A DNA stretch of 64,000 bases, taken from assembly GCF_009831115.1 (NCBI RefSeq), contig NZ_WUUK01000002.1:310001-374000 (forward strand). Reading direction: 5' to 3'. The stretch's first letter is position 1; every line of letters starts with the position of its first letter. Positions 60,840 through 64,000 of the stretch are shown piece after piece. Source of the stretch: Salinicoccus hispanicus (lineage in GTDB: Bacteria; Bacillota; Bacilli; Staphylococcales; Salinicoccaceae). The notes below the pieces were generated by a model that was given only the letters and a program-made list of their open reading frames with translations, was not told where the DNA came from and made no database searches. A program made the position numbers and the translations under genes.

Positions 60840-61815
60840 AGCGGTCAAAAATATTCTATCCTATTCGATATCATTTCTTCCTGATAAGTTTTATAGCCAT
60901 GTCACTTTTGTACTTAGACATAAGAGACTTCCCAATCATAATAAAACTGGCTACTTCAATGATATGATGGTCCATAAAAAGTTGACAGATAAAAACATCG
61001 AGTTAAAGAGACTAGTCGATAAATATCATGTGAGAAGCCATATCGAAAAAGAAATTGGCTCAGATCATCTCATCCCTTTAGTAGGGGTGTATAAAGATCC
61101 AGAAGAAGTAAATTTCGAGGAGTTGCCTAGCGCTTTTGTATTGAAAATGACATTTGGTGCTCAAAACAACCTGATTTGTACAGACAAAAGCACTTTAAAC
61201 TGGGAAAAGCAAAAAACAATCATAAATAAGTGGTTGAAGTATGATGCATATAAAAGAACGCGAGAGTGGCAGTACGATGGTTTGGAAAAACAGTTTGTAA
61301 TTGAAGAGTATATTAGCGATGCTCAAGGAAAGACGAATGACTATAAATTCTGGTGTTTCCATGGAGAGCCTAAAATTGTCCAAGTGAATGTTGACCGGCT
61401 TAGTGAAGTTAAAAGAAATATGTATTATGCTGAGAACTTTGAATTTATAGATGACTTATATTTTGCTAATCCTCACTCCGAAGAGCCGATTGATATGCCT
61501 GAGAATTATCAAGAAATGTTGAACATAGCTCGAAAGTTATCAACAGGGCACGAGTTTCTGAGAGTAGATTTGTATAACATAGACGGTAAGATATATTTTG
61601 GGGAATTAACACTATATCCTGACAATTGCAATATCAAGATGAAACCATTGAAGTATGAAAAGATATTTGGGGACATGCTATCAATAAAATCTTAACTTAT
61701 ATTAACGAGGAGACAGTTTATGAAAGTTCTATTCGTGCACGATGGACCAATAAGAAGAGATGATGCGAATCATTATTATGGTATTGCCCACAATAACGAT
61801 TTATTCAATAGATAT
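60768..61815 (+). repeat. Tandem duplication, copy 2 (about 1.05 kb)
   Basis: Directly follows copy 1 with an offset of 1048 bases (start codons 59784 and 60832; glycosyltransferase starts 60672 and 61720). One single-base indel is visible near the left end. Confidence 0.85.
60829..61695 (+). CDS. TupA-like ATP-grasp protein, copy 2
   Basis: The 288-residue protein is nearly identical to copy 1. ATG codons at 60829 and 60832 are both possible; GAGGAAA lies upstream. Most differences between the copies cluster in one stretch: copy 1 has VDVDRHNRHKRN and DDLYIGHPHSKEP, copy 2 has VNVDRLSEVKRN and DDLYFANPHSEEP. The two may therefore recognise different acceptors or partners. The ATP and metal motifs are unchanged in both. 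It is 24 bases before the next glycosyltransferase gene. Confidence 0.85.
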   Translation: MMNKAVKNILSYSISFLPDKFYSHVTFVLRHKRLPNHNKTGYFNDMMVHKKLTDKNIELKRLVDKYHVRSHIEKEIGSDHLIPLVGVYKDPEEVNFEELPSAFVLKMTFGAQNNLICTDKSTLNWEKQKTIINKWLKYDAYKRTREWQYDGLEKQFVIEEYISDAQGKTNDYKFWCFHGEPKIVQVNVDRLSEVKRNMYYAENFEFIDDLYFANPHSEEPIDMPENYQEMLNIARKLSTGHEFLRVDLYNIDGKIYFGELTLYPDNCNIKMKPLKYEKIFGDMLSIKS

Positions 61816-62886
61816 AAGGTAATAGCTGAAAATATTGAGGCTTTAATAAGAGTAAAAAGAATTAATGAATCTGAGATACAAAATTTCTCAGAACTTACTT
61901 TGGAAAATTTTACTGTCAAAGAAGTTCCCGACGTTAATTCGCCTACTGGAATACTTAAAAATAAAATCAAGGCTAATCAAGTAATGCAAAGTGCAATTAG
62001 AGAAACTGACTACGTTATTGTAAGATTGCACAGCATGATAGGGTTACAAGCTTTAAAATACGTAAAAAAGTACAATAAACCCTATTTAATTGAGTTAGTT
62101 GGCTGCCCTTGGGATGCTTACTGGAACCATAGTGCTACAGGTAAATTAGTAGCGCCATACATGTATAAAAAAGTAAAAAAAGAAGTTTGGAATTCTCAAT
62201 ATACATTGTACGTAACGAATGAATTTCTTCAGAATAGATATCCTACTAAAGGTCACTCGATAAATTGTTCCAACGTAATAGTAGAAGAAGTGGATGGCAG
62301 TGTACTTTCAGAAAGAATATCGAAAATAAAGAATAATGACGGTAATAAAACAATGATTGGAACTACTGCTTCTGTAGCTGTAAAGTACAAAGGTCAGCAG
62401 TATATAATCGAAGCATTAGGAAAACTGAAAGAAAAAGGAATTAATAATTTTGAATATCAACTGGTTGGTGATGGCAATCAAGATTATCTAAGAGAAGTAG
62501 CTAAAAGCAATAAGGTCGAGGACAAAGTGAAGTTTTTAGGCCCTAAAACTCATGATGAAGTACTTCAATGGTTGGATAGCATAGATTTATACGCTCAACC
62601 GAGTAAACAAGAAGGGTTGCCGCGCGCTGTCATAGAAGCAATGAGTAGAGGGCTCCCATCAATTGGCGCTAATACAGCCGGCATCCCTGAACTATTAGAA
62701 AAAGAATATATTTTTAATAGAAAAATGAATATTGAAGAAATAGCAAACTTGTTATTAAGTTTTAATGAAACAAATTTAATTGAGCAGGCAAAAAGGAATT
62801 TTAAAGTAGCTGAAGATTATTATTATCATAAAATAGAGGGTCGTAGATCTACATTCTTTAAAAAGTTTGCACAATCAGAAGAATAG
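61720..62886 (+). CDS. GT4-family glycosyltransferase
   Basis: The 388-residue GT-B enzyme starts MKVLFVHDGPIRRDDANHYYG and has a donor domain with TTASVAVKYKGQQYIIEAL, YQLVGDGNQDYL and LYAQPSKQEGLPRAVIEAMSRGLPSIG (the E-x7-E motif). GAGGAGA lies upstream. Its first 30 codons are repeated in the junction fragment at 60672. It is part of the capsule operon and probably adds a sugar to the repeat unit; donor unknown. Confidence 0.87.
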   Translation: MKVLFVHDGPIRRDDANHYYGIAHNNDLFNRYKVIAENIEALIRVKRINESEIQNFSELTLENFTVKEVPDVNSPTGILKNKIKANQVMQSAIRETDYVIVRLHSMIGLQALKYVKKYNKPYLIELVGCPWDAYWNHSATGKLVAPYMYKKVKKEVWNSQYTLYVTNEFLQNRYPTKGHSINCSNVIVEEVDGSVLSERISKIKNNDGNKTMIGTTASVAVKYKGQQYIIEALGKLKEKGINNFEYQLVGDGNQDYLREVAKSNKVEDKVKFLGPKTHDEVLQWLDSIDLYAQPSKQEGLPRAVIEAMSRGLPSIGANTAGIPELLEKEYIFNRKMNIEEIANLLLSFNETNLIEQAKRNFKVAEDYYYHKIEGRRSTFFKKFAQSEE

Positions 62887-62928
62887 GTAATATTTTTAAT
62901 TAGCGGTTTAAACAACGGAGGGACTTAT

Positions 62929-64000
62929 ATGAAAATAGCTGTAGCAGGTACTGGTTATGTCGGCTTGGTTTCAGGCGTTGCATTTGCGGAAGTGGGACAT
63001 CAAGTAACTTGTGTAGATATAGATAGTGATAAAGTTGATTACATGAAAGACGGGAATTCTCCCATTTATGAAAAAGATCTAGAAGAGATGATGAGAAGAA
63101 ACTATTCACTAGGAAGATTGGATTACACAATTGATTATAAGAATGCTTATAAAGATGCTGATGTTATATTTATTGGTGTTGGAACACCAGAACAGCCTGA
63201 TGGTTCAGCGGATCTATCTTATATCGCAACAGTAGCAAGACAGATTGCAGAAACATTGGAAAAAGACTGCTTGATTGTTGTAAAATCCACTGTTCCTATT
63301 GGAACTAATGATAAAGTAGAAAAATTTGTAAGTGATTATTTAGTTAACGATGTTAAAGTAGAAGTGGCATCCAATCCAGAATTTTTAGCCCAAGGTTCAG
63401 CTGTGCACGATACTCTACATGCTTCTAGAATAATAATTGGTACCGAAAGTGGATGGGCTGAAGAAATACTTAAAGAAATATATAAACCTTTTAATCTTCC
63501 AGTTGTTTCAGTCAATAGAAGATCAGCAGAAATGATCAAATACGCATCAAACGATTTTCTAGCACTGAAGATTTCTTATATGAATGAAATAGCTAATCTT
63601 TGTGAATTGGTTGGAGCAGATATCCAAGATGTAGCTGAAGGGATGAGTTATGACTCGCGTATAGGTAGCCAGTTTTTGAACGCAGGAATTGGATATGGTG
63701 GATCATGTTTTCCGAAGGATACTAAAGCATTAGATTATATAGGAGAACAGAACGGTTATGAGCTTAAAACAATCAAGTCTACTATTGCCATAAATAATGA
63801 GCAAAAATTAAAGTTATATAATAAGGCAAGTGAGCGGCTCATCACTTTTAAAAATTTAAAAGTAGCTGTTTTAGGACTTACTTTTAAACCGGGCACTGAC
63901 GATTTAAGGGAAGCAGCATCTTTAACGAATTTACCTTTACTACTTTCACAGGGTGCAGATATATATGCTTTTGACCCTGTAGGTGCAGAGAACTTTAAGC
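62929..64000 (+). CDS. ugd: UDP-glucose 6-dehydrogenase, N-terminal part
   Basis: The gene is cut by the right window edge; 357 codons are visible, most of the protein. It has the NAD motif MKIAVAGTGYVGLVSGVAFAE, VDIDSDKVDYMKDGNSPIYEKDLEEMM, STVPIGTND, NPEFLAQGSA and the catalytic cysteine C260 in GIGYGGSCFPKDT. It oxidises UDP-glucose to UDP-glucuronic acid, the typical acidic capsule sugar, which could be the carboxylate used by the ATP-grasp ligases. A GGAGGG site precedes the ATG, 43 bases after the glycosyltransferase gene. Confidence 0.94.
   Translation, partial: MKIAVAGTGYVGLVSGVAFAEVGHQVTCVDIDSDKVDYMKDGNSPIYEKDLEEMMRRNYSLGRLDYTIDYKNAYKDADVIFIGVGTPEQPDGSADLSYIATVARQIAETLEKDCLIVVKSTVPIGTNDKVEKFVSDYLVNDVKVEVASNPEFLAQGSAVHDTLHASRIIIGTESGWAEEILKEIYKPFNLPVVSVNRRSAEMIKYASNDFLALKISYMNEIANLCELVGADIQDVAEGMSYDSRIGSQFLNAGIGYGGSCFPKDTKALDYIGEQNGYELKTIKSTIAINNEQKLKLYNKASERLITFKNLKVAVLGLTFKPGTDDLREAASLTNLPLLLSQGADIYAFDPVGAENFK

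Noticed and set aside
59719-61815. Insertion sequence or transposon at the duplicated ATP-grasp genes
   Set aside because: No transposase, terminal inverted repeats or target-site duplication are seen; a simple tandem duplication explains the structure.

Overview
The window looks like the chromosome of a low-to-medium GC, non-sporulating Firmicute of the Staphylococcaceae, most like Salinicoccus or Jeotgalicoccus. The signs are a staphylococcal-type bifunctional autolysin, CapA/B/C/D-type capsule regulators, a TagA/B/D/F/G/H wall teichoic acid (WTA) set, a ComK-type regulator, a DUF2538-type protein and a YtoQ homologue. All family assignments come from reading the sequence and remembered family features; no database was searched.

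Layout. 1-5.5 kb: the start of a sigma factor gene diverges from a comK-like gene; then come an unusual kinase-like/membrane/metalloprotease fusion with a coupled small gene, a MarR regulator, two small CotF-like genes and a MerR/TipAS regulator. 5.5-9.4 kb: a TPP-riboswitch operon with a ThiY-ThiX-ThiZ-type importer and an acyl-CoA-dehydrogenase-like flavoenzyme. 9.4-18 kb: a GNAT acetyltransferase, a DUF2538 protein, an LCP ligase-type protein, a GT4 glycosyltransferase and a very large Atl autolysin with about ten GW half-modules. 18-29.5 kb: an apparently uncharacterised surface-glycopolymer cluster. It has a second TagG-type permease, a cytoplasmic GW-like/coiled-coil protein, a fused CgeB-like/GT2 glycosyltransferase, an OatA-like acyltransferase, a GT4, a second TagH-type ATPase with a C-terminal membrane anchor, an asparagine-synthetase-like protein and a decayed hydrolase-like gene. 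29.5-42.3 kb: UDP-ManNAc dehydrogenase, an alpha/beta-hydrolase, a nonsense-interrupted and an intact OatA-like acyltransferase, two GT4 enzymes, an AT-rich operon of three membrane-anchored unknowns and an O-antigen-polymerase-like membrane protein. 42.3-51 kb: the core WTA genes, tagD-tagB on the plus strand and tagF-like/tagG/tagH/tagA on the minus strand, plus a large separate tagF-type polymerase gene. 51-53.5 kb: HicAB toxin-antitoxin, a pyrimidine-dimer-glycosylase-like gene, ytoQ and a flavodoxin-fold reductase. 53.8-64 kb: a capsule operon capA-B-C-D, an epimerase, GT4 genes, tandemly duplicated TupA-like ATP-grasp genes and a UDP-glucose dehydrogenase cut by the window edge.

How it fits together. 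Most of the window makes, modifies, exports or remodels cell-surface polymers. TagD supplies CDP-glycerol, TagA and TagB build the linkage unit, TagF-type enzymes polymerise glycerol phosphate and TagGH exports it. No ribitol-phosphate genes (tarI/tarJ) were seen, so a poly(glycerol phosphate) WTA is inferred. LCP proteins attach polymers to peptidoglycan and the autolysin binds such polymers through GW modules. Two WalR-like boxes, one by the autolysin gene and one between the divergent tag operons, suggest common control.

Most notable: GW-type modules, normally secreted teichoic-acid binders, appear in predicted cytosolic proteins. One sits at the C-terminus of the WTA exporter ATPase, and another forms a stand-alone protein next to the second exporter's permease. 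This suggests a way for exporters to recognise nascent polymer. Several cluster genes are decaying or freshly duplicated, so the region appears to be evolving quickly.
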